Shown piece by piece: positions 16,671-25,755 of a stretch of 64,000 nt of DNA. The DNA lies in the NCBI GenBank assembly GCA_963737835.1, contig CAVTUH010000002.1, positions 372,001 through 436,000 on the forward strand, given 5' to 3'. Position 1 is the stretch's first letter. The number at the start of each line of letters is the position of its first letter. The stretch is from Palsa-1248 sp963737835 (lineage in GTDB: Bacteria; Gemmatimonadota; Gemmatimonadetes; Gemmatimonadales; Gemmatimonadaceae). The notes beneath the pieces were generated by a model. It was not told where the DNA came from. It saw nothing but the letters and a program-made list of their open reading frames with translations, and did no database searches. The position numbers were made by a program, and so were the translations under genes.

Positions 16671-17420
16671 ATGCTGACGGCGAGCCGGATGGCGAGCGAC
16701 GAGCGAGAAGACGTCCACACCGCGGTCCGCATCCTCGTGGTGGAGGACAACCTCCCCTTCGCGACCACGCTCCGCAACAACCTCGAGATCGAAGGCTTCC
16801 GCGTCGATCACGCCACCAATGTCGCGCACGCCCATTCCATCATTCGCGCCGCACGACCTGCACTCGTCCTCCTCGACATCATGCTGCCGGGGCGGGATGG
16901 CTATGACCTCCTCCGCGCCCTCCGGAGGGAAGGCACTGACGTCGCGGTCGTCGTCCTCACCGCGCGCCGTGACGAGGAAGACAAGCTCCGCGGATTCGGG
17001 CTCGGCGCCGATGACTTCGTCACGAAACCCGTCACGTTCCTCGAGCTCGTCGCGCGCATTCGCGCCGTCCTGCGCCGTACCCATCCGGCCTTCGACAGCG
17101 CACCACCCAACTGGATCCGGTTCGGCGACGTCGAGGTCCACCCGCCGAGTCGCACCGTACGACGCGCCGGTGCCATTGTCGGCCTCCGCCCCAAGGAATT
17201 CGATCTCCTCCTGGCGTTGATGCGACACCACGACCGCATCCTGTCGCGGTCCGAATTGCTACGCGACGTGTGGGGCTACCGCGCCGGCACGTTCAGCCGC
17301 ACGGTCGACACCCACGTCGCCGCGCTCCGGCAAAAGATCGAGGCCGAACCCCTCAACCCGCAGTTCCTGCTCACTGTACGATCCGCGGGCTACATCCTCC
17401 GGCTGCCCGCCACCGCCTGA
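16671..17420 (+). CDS. OmpR/PhoB-type response regulator (orphan)
   Basis: ATG 16671 has GGAGGG six bases upstream; a GTG 12 bases earlier is less likely. The receiver domain has the acidic pair in VVEDN, the phospho-accepting Asp at about residue 69 in LVLLDIMLPGRDG, the Thr in VVLTAR and the Lys in VTKPV. The winged-helix DNA-binding domain runs LRPKEFDLLLALMRH ... SELLRDVWGY ... RTVDTHVAALRQKIE ... RSAGYILRL. No kinase gene adjoins it. The orphan kinase at 6403 is a possible but unproven partner. Confidence 0.93.
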   Translation: MLTASRMASDEREDVHTAVRILVVEDNLPFATTLRNNLEIEGFRVDHATNVAHAHSIIRAARPALVLLDIMLPGRDGYDLLRALRREGTDVAVVVLTARRDEEDKLRGFGLGADDFVTKPVTFLELVARIRAVLRRTHPAFDSAPPNWIRFGDVEVHPPSRTVRRAGAIVGLRPKEFDLLLALMRHHDRILSRSELLRDVWGYRAGTFSRTVDTHVAALRQKIEAEPLNPQFLLTVRSAGYILRLPATA

Positions 17421-17437
17421 CTCCCTTGAGCGTTGCG

Positions 17438-17761
17438 CTAGGTGGCCGCCGCGAGCGCGGCGGTCGCAGCAGTCGCTAAGCCCTCCACCAGCAGCATTTC
17501 CGTCTCCGCGCAAGACTGGCGCAGCGCCTTCGCCTCCGCATACTCGGGCGACTCCCACCACTCGCGCGCCCGCTCGACTGACGGGAACTCCAGCACGACG
17601 AACCGCGTCGGGCTCCACCTGCCTTCGAGCGTCTGTGTGTAGCCACCCCGCACGAGATACTTGCCGCCATACTGCGCGATGGACGGCGGGGCGAGCTTCT
17701 TGTACCGCTCATACGTCACGGGGTCTTGGACCGCAACCTGGACAATCAGATACGCCGCCAT
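17438..17761 (-). CDS. DUF1330 family protein
   Basis: A 107-residue protein of the dimeric alpha/beta-barrel DUF1330 family. ATG 17761 is preceded by GGAGATCCT. It shows the family hallmarks: MAAYLIVQVAVQDPVTYERYKKLAPPSI, then KYLVRGGYTQTLEG, RFVVLEFPSVERAREWWESPEY and ALRQSCAETEMLLVEGL. Cytosolic, function unknown. It converges with the response regulator gene, 17 bases away. Confidence 0.88.
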   Translation of the reverse strand: MAAYLIVQVAVQDPVTYERYKKLAPPSIAQYGGKYLVRGGYTQTLEGRWSPTRFVVLEFPSVERAREWWESPEYAEAKALRQSCAETEMLLVEGLATAATAALAAAT

Positions 17762-17957
17762 AGGATCTCCAGACTGGGAATCAGGACAACGCTGCCGATC
17801 GAACTGGCTCAAGATACACAGACGTGTGCCCGCAACAGAATGCTCCCCTCCTCGGATGTCCACATGGCGTCAGAAACGGTGATTGCTATTGTCCTTACTT
17901 CGCCTGATCGACATTTATGCGAAGACGACGACCATATGACAGCTCAGTCGTTGATGC

Positions 17958-18003
17958 CCTTGTCTACTCTCTACTCTCTGTTGTTCCACTCTCTGAGGTA
18001 GGG
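17958..18003. repeat. Pyrimidine-rich CTCTACTCTCTACTCTCTG tract upstream of a gene
   Basis: A CT-rich tract made of CTACTCT units immediately upstream of the membrane protein gene at 18012. Similar tracts sit before or inside the starts of genes at 35601, 44779, 50712, 57095 and 59053. Confidence 0.4.
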
Positions 18004-18011
18004 CCCGCTCC

Positions 18012-18392
18012 ATGACCACCAACTCGTTCCCCGTCGACGCGCCGAACAAGACAGCGACGCAAGCAACCGTGGTCGGCGTGATCCTGCAGCTCGCCATGGT
18101 CGGCATAGGCCACGCAGTCCCCTCACTGCGAGCGATGTGGGGCCCGGTCGGCACACTGATCTCACTCGTCGTTGGCGTGTGGGCCGGATGGCATGTTGCC
18201 ACCACGGGAAGCGCGGCGATCTGGGGGGCCGTCGCCGGCGGCCTGGGCGCACTCATCGGTATCGCGCTCGCCGCAATGCTCGGCGACGTCCCCACGTCGC
18301 TGCTGGTACTCGGCACTGCCGGTTCGACCGTCGCAGGCGTCGTCGGTGGCGTCGTCACACACCTGCTGCGACGCCGGTCAGCGACGCGCTAG
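18012..18392 (+). CDS. Small integral membrane protein
   Basis: A 126-residue protein with four predicted membrane helices (TVVGVILQLAMVGIGHAV, LISLVVGVWAGWHVA, IWGAVAGGLGALIGIALAAM, VLGTAGSTVAGVVGGVVTHL) and a basic C-terminus. ATG 18012 follows GAGGTAGGGCCC. No family recognised; the Gly/Ala-rich helices resemble small glycine-zipper-like membrane proteins. Confidence 0.7.
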   Translation: MTTNSFPVDAPNKTATQATVVGVILQLAMVGIGHAVPSLRAMWGPVGTLISLVVGVWAGWHVATTGSAAIWGAVAGGLGALIGIALAAMLGDVPTSLLVLGTAGSTVAGVVGGVVTHLLRRRSATR

Positions 18393-18470
18393 CCAGCCCG
18401 CTATCAGCGGCCGCGATGTGCGTGTCATCATTGCCCGTCGACGAACCCCGTTCGTAACACCAACGCGCCG

Positions 18471-18500
18471 ACATGTAGGGGCGCCCTTCAGGCCGCCCAC
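18471..18500. repeat. Degenerate copy of the CGACATGTAGGGGC/GCC palindrome
   Basis: Reads CGACATGTAGGGGCGCCCTT followed by CAGGCCGCCC. The flank CGACATGTAGGGGC is identical to the end of both 73-bp repeats, and the hairpin is an imperfect version of the one at 11027-11046. Confidence 0.65.
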
Positions 18501-18544
18501 TGTATGATGCCTGGCCCAGCTGCACATTGAGTAGCAAAACGGCC

Positions 18545-19228
18545 ATGCCTCCACCGACTCCCACGCGCTCGCTCCTGCAGCGCGTCACCGCCACGGTTGT
18601 CGTGCTCCTGCCAATCGTCGGGTTGATGGCGATCGCCATGCGGAGCGGACACCTGATGCTCGGGAGCGTTGGCGTCGCGCTGAGCGCCGGAGTCGCATGG
18701 TGGCTCGCCGGCGGACGCGAAGGCGGCTTCGCGGGTCTGGGTCTCACGCGACCACCGTCGTGGGTGCGGACCATCGCGGGAGGCATAGGACTCGCCATCG
18801 CAGCGGGTGCCGTGCTCGCACTCCTTGGACATCCAATCGCCAGCAGGTTCGGAGTGCCCAATCTCAACGCCTTCGCCAGCATGCGTGAGCATCCCGGCGA
18901 GTTGGCGCAGTGGCTCGCCGTCACCTGGACGACCGCCGCCTTTGGCGAGGAGATCGTGTTTCGCGGGTTTCTCATTCCGCAGCTCTCGCCCGTGCCACGC
19001 CTGGGCAACACCGGCTGGGCGCTCGGCGTCATCCTCTCGTCGGTCCTCTTTGGCCTGGCGCATTCCTACCAGGGTGCCGGTGGCGCCATCCTGTCTGGCA
19101 GCATCGGCGCCGTCCTCGGCACCGGCTTCGTACTCGGCAAGCGCAACCTGTGGCGCACGATCGTGGCGCACGGAGTGTTCGATAGCATGTCGCTGGTATT
19201 GCTGTTCATGCAACTGGGTAAGGGCTGA
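18545..19228 (+). CDS. CPBP family intramembrane metalloprotease
   Basis: A 227-residue membrane protein of the CPBP (CaaX protease/bacteriocin-processing, Abi) family. The conserved motifs are FGEEIVFRGFLIPQL (EExxxR, Glu at about residues 135-136), FGLAHSYQG (FxxxH) and IVAHGVFDSM (second His). Helices before and between these fit the eight-helix fold of Rce1-type glutamate proteases. In bacteria these enzymes process peptides or act in immunity to bacteriocins, but no bacteriocin locus is visible here. ATG 18545 chosen; an in-frame TTG six codons upstream is possible. Confidence 0.9.
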   Translation: MPPPTPTRSLLQRVTATVVVLLPIVGLMAIAMRSGHLMLGSVGVALSAGVAWWLAGGREGGFAGLGLTRPPSWVRTIAGGIGLAIAAGAVLALLGHPIASRFGVPNLNAFASMREHPGELAQWLAVTWTTAAFGEEIVFRGFLIPQLSPVPRLGNTGWALGVILSSVLFGLAHSYQGAGGAILSGSIGAVLGTGFVLGKRNLWRTIVAHGVFDSMSLVLLFMQLGKG

Positions 19229-19231
19229 AAA

Positions 19232-19400
19232 GCGGGTTCAGGGATCAGGGGTCAGGGGTCAGGGGTCGGGAACAAATCGAAAGGCCGACCACGGTGCACA
19301 GTGACTGGCCTTGGACCGGTAGGGCGACTCATAGCGTCGCTCGTTGTTGGCGTTGCGGTAGTCGTTCCTGGCCCCCGATCCCTGACCCTTGGCCCCGCCG
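19232..19400. repeat. GGGGTCAGGGGTC element with AACAAATCGAAAGGCC hairpin
   Basis: The left arm is a run of GGGATCA/GGGGTCA units, followed by GGGAACAAATCGAAAGGCC, an inverted GGCC...GGCCTT segment, then unrelated bases, and a right arm CCCCCGATCCCTGACCCTTGG (reverse complement of the left-arm units). It lies between convergent genes (CPBP protease and ADOP permease). The closest relative is at 62887-63018. Confidence 0.7.
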
Positions 19401-19407
19401 TTTGTCG

Positions 19408-21840
19408 TCATTCCCTCATAGCCACCACCGGATCGATCGCCGCCGCGCTCCGAGCCGGCAACCACGACGCCAGTGCGGCCACCACGAGGAGCGGCACGCA
19501 GACGATCTCGTAGGTCGTGAGGTCGTTCGGGCGGACGCCGTACAGGAGGCTCGTCAACAGCCGGCTCCCCAGCAAGGCAATCACGCAGCCGAGTGCGAGT
19601 CCGATGCCCGCCAACCGCAGGCCCTGGCCGATGACGAGGCGGATCACCTGGCTCGCGCGTGCACCGAGCGCGATGCGAACGCCGAGCTCGCGCCGGCGCT
19701 CGCGCACCACCGACGCCAGCACGCCGTAGATACCGATGATCGCGAGCAGCACCGACACGACGGCGAAGATCCCGACCACCACAGCGTACAGCCTCGGTCT
19801 CTTGATCGATTCACCAATGGCCGCCGTGAGCGTCCGTCCGCGGAAGATAGGGACGTCGGGGTCCACGGCCGCGACGGCCCGGGCAGATGCGCGGAGCACG
19901 GCTGCCAGATCGCCCGTCGTGCGCACGACGAATGTCATGAAGGCACGCGACACCTGTTCGTGCGGCTGATAGATCATCGCCGGTGCAGGGGCGATGAGGT
20001 CATCGAACTTGACGTCGCGTACGACGCCGACGATGTCGCCCCCCAGTTGGAGGGAATCACCCTTGCCGGTCGAGTCGGCCGTGACCGCGATCGTCAGGTG
20101 GTGGCCGATCGGACTGCCTTGGGGGAAGAACCGGCGCGCAGCCGTCTCGTTGATCAGGAGCACACGAGGCCCGCCCGACCGGTCCTCGTCGGTAAACTCA
20201 CGCCCTTCTTTCATCGAGGCGCCGAGCGTCGCAAAAAAGCCGGCGGAGACGGGCTCAATGATCGAGGCGGGCTGATGATCCGCCGGCGCCGGGTGCCCGT
20301 CGATCTCGAAGTTGACCGGGGCATCGGGATACCCCGCGAACGGGACACCGAATCCGTACGCGGCAGACTGCGTCCCCGGAATCGCCATCAGTCCCTCTTT
20401 GACCGAGTGCACGAACGCCCGCACCCGCGACCAGTTGAGATATTTGTTGTTGTAGAAGTTGACGTCGAACATGACGAGTTGCGTCGGCTTGAACCCCGGG
20501 TCGACGTCCATCATGTGGATCAGGCTCCGCGTCAGCAGCCCCGCGCCGATGAGCAGCACGACCGCAAGTGCGGTTTCAGCCACGACGAGCGCGCCCCGCA
20601 TCCGTCCACTGCGCCGGTACGCGCTCGAGCCTCGCGTGGCGGACTTGAGCGTCTCACCCAGGTCGACCCGCGCTGCCTGCACCGCGGGTGCCAGACCGAA
20701 CAGCGCGCCGGTTAGGATCGTGACGGCGAGGGTGAAGAGCAGTACACGTCCATTGAGTGCGACGTCGTCCAGGCGCGGCAAGCCACCGACATTGGTTGCG
20801 ACGACCAAATGGATCGCGACGAACGCGAGCAGGATGCCGAGCACGGCACCGGCCAGCGCCAGGAGCAGGCTCTCGATCAAGAGCTCCTGCATGACGCGAC
20901 TGCGGCCGGCGCCGATGGCCACCCTGAGCGCGATCTCCGTCGCTCGCCCGGTCGCGCGCACCAGCAGCAGGTTCGTCGCGTTCGCGCACGCGATGAGCAG
21001 CACGCACCCCACCGCCCCGAATAGCAGAAACAGCGCCGGCCGCACATTGCCAATGATCGCATCCCGCAGGGGGACGATCGTGTAGTGCGCATCAATTTCC
21101 GCCGCCGGGTACTGTTGTCGCAAGCGATCGCCGATCGTCGCGAATTCCTCACGCGCGGCCGCGAAGTTGGACCCCGCGGCGACCCGGGCGATCACTCGGT
21201 GGAAGTGCTGGCTGCGCTCGCCCGGCGCGTAGCTGTCCGGCGTGAACACCTCCGGCGCCCAGAGGTCCGGCGTCTCGGGGTAGGTGAATCGCGGTGGCGC
21301 GACGCCGATGATGGTGTACGCGTCGCCGTCCAGGTCCAGCGTCTGACCGACGAGACCCGGCGACGCGTTGAATCGCGTTCGCCAGAGTGCGTCGCTCAGC
21401 ACGACCACTCGTGCGGCCTCCGGTCGGTCGTCGCGCACCGTGAAGACGCGTCCGAGCTGAGCAGGCACCCCGAGGAGCGCGAACCAGTTGGCGCTCACAA
21501 CCGCCGTGTTCAGGCGCTCCGGTGTGCCCCTGCCGGTCAGCGTCGCGGGCCCGAGCCCATATGTCGCATACGCGTCGAGGCGCGTGCTCTGCTGTCGCCA
21601 GTCCAATAAGTCCGGCACGGATGCCCCATCCGTCCCGCCCGGCGTCGCCGACACGATCCCGACCAGCCGCGCCGCGTTGCCAAATGGCAGTGGTCGCAGC
21701 AGCACGCCATCGACGACGCTGAAGATCAGCGTGTTGGCCCCGATCGCGATACCGAGCGTCGCGACGACTGCCAGCGTGAACCACGGGGCGCTCGGCAAAC
21801 GCCGCAGGGCCGCTCTGAGATCGTACAGGACGGAGTTCAT
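19408..21840 (-). CDS. ADOP-type MacB-like ABC transporter permease
   Basis: About 810 residues from ATG 21840; in-frame sequence further upstream derives from the intergenic repeat and is not protein-like. One N-terminal helix (TLAVVATLGIAIGANTLIFS), a periplasmic MacB core region, a central cluster of helices (LLFGAVGCVLLIACANATNL, LLALAGAVLGILLAF, LFTLAVTILTGALFGLAP, VVLLIGAGLLTRSL), a second periplasmic region and a C-terminal FtsX cluster ending IDPVVAMRE. This duplicated layout is that of the Acidobacteria-type ADOP permeases, which occur without an adjoining ATPase, as here. Probably exports or senses envelope substrates; the substrate is unknown. Confidence 0.92.
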   Translation of the reverse strand: MNSVLYDLRAALRRLPSAPWFTLAVVATLGIAIGANTLIFSVVDGVLLRPLPFGNAARLVGIVSATPGGTDGASVPDLLDWRQQSTRLDAYATYGLGPATLTGRGTPERLNTAVVSANWFALLGVPAQLGRVFTVRDDRPEAARVVVLSDALWRTRFNASPGLVGQTLDLDGDAYTIIGVAPPRFTYPETPDLWAPEVFTPDSYAPGERSQHFHRVIARVAAGSNFAAAREEFATIGDRLRQQYPAAEIDAHYTIVPLRDAIIGNVRPALFLLFGAVGCVLLIACANATNLLLVRATGRATEIALRVAIGAGRSRVMQELLIESLLLALAGAVLGILLAFVAIHLVVATNVGGLPRLDDVALNGRVLLFTLAVTILTGALFGLAPAVQAARVDLGETLKSATRGSSAYRRSGRMRGALVVAETALAVVLLIGAGLLTRSLIHMMDVDPGFKPTQLVMFDVNFYNNKYLNWSRVRAFVHSVKEGLMAIPGTQSAAYGFGVPFAGYPDAPVNFEIDGHPAPADHQPASIIEPVSAGFFATLGASMKEGREFTDEDRSGGPRVLLINETAARRFFPQGSPIGHHLTIAVTADSTGKGDSLQLGGDIVGVVRDVKFDDLIAPAPAMIYQPHEQVSRAFMTFVVRTTGDLAAVLRASARAVAAVDPDVPIFRGRTLTAAIGESIKRPRLYAVVVGIFAVVSVLLAIIGIYGVLASVVRERRRELGVRIALGARASQVIRLVIGQGLRLAGIGLALGCVIALLGSRLLTSLLYGVRPNDLTTYEIVCVPLLVVAALASWLPARSAAAIDPVVAMRE

Positions 21841-21849
21841 GAGACGACC

Positions 21850-22056
21850 AGCTCCGGGATTCGGGATTGGGGACTGGGGGTTCGGGAACACGTCGAGCCA
21901 GCCAGCCAGGCGACAGCCAAGGGTCGACGGTGCGAAGACACACAAACGGAACGTGGGAACGAGGTGTCCATGTGCGGAGGTCGGTCGACTGGTGCCGCCA
22001 TAGCCGTCTCGTTGTTGGGGGTTGTCGAGTCCCGAGTCCCGAATCCCTGCCGTCTT
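21850..22056. repeat. Inverted GGGATTCGGGATTGGGGACT element
   Basis: Left arm near 21851-21893 (CGGGATTCGGGATTGGGGAC...), right arm near 22028-22052 (GTCGAGTCCCGAGTCCCGAATCCC). The arms are inverted arrays of similar short units, about 130 bases apart, between the divergent ADOP permease and DUF5700-like genes, so any promoters for both genes must lie in or beside it. Confidence 0.6.
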
Positions 22057-22071
22057 GCCCAGAGCCTTTAA

Positions 22072-23193
22072 ATGCTGACCTTCCCGTTTACCGTTGCCTT
22101 TGCCGGTCTGGCCGCGATTTCACCCAACGTTGACAATCCGGCTCATGGGCTGCCACCGGCGCGTGTGACAGTCGCGATCGACACGAGCGGCGCGGGCGTG
22201 GTCCTCGCCGCAGCGCTGGCCGACCCCGCACACGCGCCAGAGGCCGCCGACGCCGCGCTCGCGAATCGGGCGGTCCAAGCAATGATCGCGAAGATGGCGA
22301 TCTACGATCACAAGGTGACTCCCGCGGCGTTCAAGGCGGCAGTGGTCTCGCTCGCGAACGGTGGCTCGGGCGACCCGTTCGACCTGGACCGTCTCAGGAA
22401 AGACCCGGAGCCGACTCGCCGGATGCTGAATCGGTTGGTGACGGAGCACGACGCGATCTCGCGCCGCATTGCCGATCGCTTGCAATCGTTCACGCCGGAT
22501 GGCCTCAATGTGCACGCTATGCTCTTCGTCCTCGTCGGCGCCGCGCACCAGAATGGCTGGGTGCCCGACCAGAACCGGCCGGACTTCTACGTCGACCTCG
22601 GCTTCCACGGTGAGGAAATGGAGAGCCTGGTCAACGTCTCCGCGCACGAGCTCTTTCACGTGATCCAGGGGATGGTGCAGCCCAACGTCGACTCCGCGTT
22701 TGCCGACCGGCCAGACCTGCCCGTCGATGCGCGCGAGCTGCACCGTGCACACGCGGTCGTACTCAATCTCCTTATCGAGGGCACCGCGGACTATGTCGGC
22801 GACGCCTCGCTCTACGTGGCAACGGGACCGCACTTGCAGCGCGATCAGCGTGAGCTCCAGCGAGAGCTCGCCCGCGCAAACGAGATCTTCGGTCTGTTCG
22901 ATACGATTCTCTTCCGCGCGCGCCATGATCCCGATGCGCCAATCGCCACGCTCTTGAGAATCGGATTCGGCGGCTCCTGGGACCAGACCGGGTACTACGT
23001 CGGTTATCGGATGGCCAAGACGATCGACCGATACTCAGGGAGAGACCGCCTGCGCGCCCTCATCTCGTTGCCACCGGAACAATTCGTCGCCGACTACATC
23101 GCCTTGGCGAAAGCGCATCCAGACGACCCCGAGATCACGCCGCTTGCTCCGGCTTCGGTGGCGACGATAGAGGAACTGGAGGTTAGACGTTAG
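22072..23193 (+). CDS. Putative zinc peptidase, DUF5700-like
   Basis: A 373-residue secreted protein. The N-terminus MLTFPFTVAFAGLAAIS is a probable signal peptide. The motif NVSAHELFHVIQGM (HExxH, His at about residues 192 and 196) is a gluzincin-type zinc site, and IEGTADYVGDASLY supplies the likely third Glu ligand. The end RLRALISLPPEQFVADYIALA agrees with the DUF5700 putative zinc-dependent protease family. The ATG 22072 closely follows the repeat region 21850-22056. The last codons (EVRR, TAG) are formed by a short GGTTAGACGTTAG element, and the stop overlaps the stop of the convergent permease gene. Confidence 0.82.
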   Translation: MLTFPFTVAFAGLAAISPNVDNPAHGLPPARVTVAIDTSGAGVVLAAALADPAHAPEAADAALANRAVQAMIAKMAIYDHKVTPAAFKAAVVSLANGGSGDPFDLDRLRKDPEPTRRMLNRLVTEHDAISRRIADRLQSFTPDGLNVHAMLFVLVGAAHQNGWVPDQNRPDFYVDLGFHGEEMESLVNVSAHELFHVIQGMVQPNVDSAFADRPDLPVDARELHRAHAVVLNLLIEGTADYVGDASLYVATGPHLQRDQRELQRELARANEIFGLFDTILFRARHDPDAPIATLLRIGFGGSWDQTGYYVGYRMAKTIDRYSGRDRLRALISLPPEQFVADYIALAKAHPDDPEITPLAPASVATIEELEVRR

Positions 23194-23201
23194 CCCTCCA
23201 A
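23178..23201. repeat. Minimal GTTAGACGTTAG element
   Basis: GGAGGTTAGACGTTAGCCCTCC contains the same GTTAGACGTTAG unit as the long inverted arrays. It forms a short hairpin (GGAGG/CCTCC) and provides the stop codons of both convergent genes (TTAG, 23190-23193). Confidence 0.55.
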
Positions 23202-25559
23202 CGCCCTCGTCGGTTCGAGCGCTGCCGCGCGCCGCGCGGGGATCAGACTGGCGACGGCGACGACCAGTATCAGAGCGACTGGAGCGAGGAGGAACGACAC
23301 CCAATCGGTCGTCGGCACGCCGTAGACCATGCCGCGCATCACGCGCGACAGGGCGAGCGCAAGCGAGAGGCCGACGACCGCGCCGAGCGTGGCGTAGGTC
23401 AGACCCTGCCAGACGACGAGGCTGAGAATCGCGCTCGGCCGAGCGCCCAGGGCCATGCGAATCCCGATCTCCTTGACGCGCTGCGTCGCCGCGAACGCCA
23501 CGACGCCATACACACCCACCGCACTCAGCGAGAGGCCGATCCCCGCGAAGAGAGCCAGCAGGATGAGCATCATGCGCTGGCGGGCGAGCGACGCCGCGAA
23601 GCGATCGTCCATGGTCCGCACGTCGGAGATTGGCACGTTCCGATTGACGGACCAGATCTGGTCGCGAATGGCCGACGCGACCGAGAGCGGCGACACCGAG
23701 GTGCGCACGACCAGGGAATTGGCGTCGATGGTCCGTTGCGAGAACGGGACGTACACTTCCGGCACCGCCGGTGCCGTGAGGCTGTCGTGGCGGACGCTGG
23801 CCACGACGGCCACGATCGTCGCGATCGAGTCGTTGGTCGCGTGGCCCGCTCGGATCCGGTGACCCAGTGGGTTCTGACCGGGGAAGAGCTTGACCGCGAA
23901 AGCCGAGTTGACGGCAATGACGCGTGGCGCAGTTGGACCGTCCGTTTCATCGAATGGTCGGCCCTGGAGCACGCGCACGCCGGCGGTGTGGAAGTAGTCG
24001 GAGGAGACGACCTGCCAATGGGCGTCGGGAGGTTGCTCGCCCGGCGGCAGCGGGCGCCCGTCAATGAGGATTGCGGCGTCCCAGGCGCGTCCGCTCGTCG
24101 GCAAATGCAGGATCGTTGCTGCCGACCGTACGCCGGGCACGGCGTTGACGCGCTCCAACACGGTCTTCCAGTAGGCGCGGTACTCGTCATCGGTCGTCAG
24201 GTCCGGCTCGATCTTCATCGTCAGCAGGTGATCGCTCTCGAGACCCGGGTCGACGTGGTACAGTGCCACGAGCGTCCGCCCCATGAGCGTCGCTCCAATG
24301 ACGAGGATGAGCGCGAGCGTCATCTCGAACGCGACGAGCAGGCCGCGCTGGCGCTCACCCGCTCTCGACATAGTACGTGTCGCGCCGGCTGGTCCGGACG
24401 GGCCGACGCGTCTCGATTGCCACGCGGGCACAAGACCGACGACCGCGGTGACCACGAGCGTCAGCACCGCTGACGCGATCAGCACTCGGAGATCGAGCGT
24501 GATCTCCTCGCGGCGGGGAAGGCCCGCGGGCAGAATGCCAACGAGCAGCCTCACACCGACCGTCGAGAGGGCGATGCCCAGGGCCCCGCCGGCGACGCTG
24601 ATCGCCACGCTCTCGGTCAGCACGAGTGCGGCGATCCGGCGCGTGGTCGCACCGAGCGCGGCCCGCACGGCCATCTCCTCGTGTCGCTCCGCCGACCGGA
24701 CCAGAAGCAGGGTTGTGACGTTCGCGGCGCCGAGCGCCAGCAAGAGACCGACGGCGCCGGCCAGCAGGAGGACCATCGCTCGGAGCGCTCCCACCATGCT
24801 TTCTTGCAGCCCAACAATGCGGGCGCCGGTGGTCCAATCCGGCGCGAGATGAAACTCGCGCTGGATGCGCGGCGCGATCGCGGCCAGCTCCCCGGAGGCC
24901 TCGCGAGGCGTGACCCTTGCTCGCAGTCGGCCGAATGCTTCCGTGGTGGCCTGTGTCCACCACATCTGCGAGTGATCGGCCGGCAGCGGCACCCACAAGT
25001 CCGACGTGAACATGAATGCCCGAAACCCCTTTGGCATCACGGCCAGCACCGCGTAGGCCTCGCTGTTGAGCACGATCGACCGACCAATGATCGATGGGTC
25101 GCCGGCGAACTGCGATTGCCACAGGTCGTAGCTCAAGACGGCGACATGGTCCTGGCCGGGCACCTCCGCTTCCGCGTCAAATGGGCGTCCCAGGAGTGCC
25201 GGCACACCGATGAGCCCAAACAGATCACCCGAGGTCCTGCCCGCGTCGACCTGTTGAGGCACCGCGACGTGCGTGAGTGACATCAACCAGCCAGGACTCA
25301 GGCTCGACACTCTGGCGAGCGTGGTCGCCTGTTGCTGGATCGCTTCGACCTCGCGACTGGCCAGGCCTTTTCCCGGCCAGATGGCCACCAATCGATCCGG
25401 GGCAGCGTAGGGAAGTGGGCGGACGAGGAGCGTGATGAGCACGCTCAACACTGTCGTCGCCGCGCCGATGCCGATCCCGATGCTGAGGATCGCCGTCGCT
25501 GCAAACGCCGGACGCCGTCGCAACCCGGCGACGGTGTATCTGAGCTCCCGAAGGATCAC
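23190..25559 (-). CDS. ADOP-type MacB-like ABC transporter permease
   Basis: About 789 residues from GTG 25559 (VILRELRYTVAGLRRRPAF), the usual start sequence of ADOP permeases; an ATG at 25628 is possible. One N-terminal helix (ATAILSIGIGIGAATTVLSVL), a MacB-type periplasmic region, a central helix cluster (LLLAGAVGLLLALGAANVTTL, VAISVAGGALGIALSTVG, LIASAVLTLVVTAVVGLVPA, TLALILVIGATLMGRTLV) and a C-terminal FtsX cluster ending LEPTRALEG. No ATPase gene adjoins it. It is divergent from the gene at 25756 with roughly 200 bases between. Confidence 0.92.
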   Translation of the reverse strand: MILRELRYTVAGLRRRPAFAATAILSIGIGIGAATTVLSVLITLLVRPLPYAAPDRLVAIWPGKGLASREVEAIQQQATTLARVSSLSPGWLMSLTHVAVPQQVDAGRTSGDLFGLIGVPALLGRPFDAEAEVPGQDHVAVLSYDLWQSQFAGDPSIIGRSIVLNSEAYAVLAVMPKGFRAFMFTSDLWVPLPADHSQMWWTQATTEAFGRLRARVTPREASGELAAIAPRIQREFHLAPDWTTGARIVGLQESMVGALRAMVLLLAGAVGLLLALGAANVTTLLLVRSAERHEEMAVRAALGATTRRIAALVLTESVAISVAGGALGIALSTVGVRLLVGILPAGLPRREEITLDLRVLIASAVLTLVVTAVVGLVPAWQSRRVGPSGPAGATRTMSRAGERQRGLLVAFEMTLALILVIGATLMGRTLVALYHVDPGLESDHLLTMKIEPDLTTDDEYRAYWKTVLERVNAVPGVRSAATILHLPTSGRAWDAAILIDGRPLPPGEQPPDAHWQVVSSDYFHTAGVRVLQGRPFDETDGPTAPRVIAVNSAFAVKLFPGQNPLGHRIRAGHATNDSIATIVAVVASVRHDSLTAPAVPEVYVPFSQRTIDANSLVVRTSVSPLSVASAIRDQIWSVNRNVPISDVRTMDDRFAASLARQRMMLILLALFAGIGLSLSAVGVYGVVAFAATQRVKEIGIRMALGARPSAILSLVVWQGLTYATLGAVVGLSLALALSRVMRGMVYGVPTTDWVSFLLAPVALILVVAVASLIPARRAAALEPTRALEG

Positions 25560-25755
25560 GACCCTATGGACACCAAGAGATGGAATTTGGTTGGGTCCAG
25601 TCCTCCGCCTCGGTGTGTTTCGCGGCATTTTCGCGTCAGTTCGAGGACTTGGGGGACTGAAGCGTCCGGGTTCGCTCACCTGCAAGTCATTGACTGCCCG
25701 GCGCCGCGTTATGTTGGGGCGCTTAATCTCTACACGCGACCCGAACCTGATCGTC

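Noticed and set aside
19294..20715. 473-codon plus-strand open frame
   Set aside because: Antisense to the ADOP permease; composition dominated by Arg, Asp and His as expected for a shadow.
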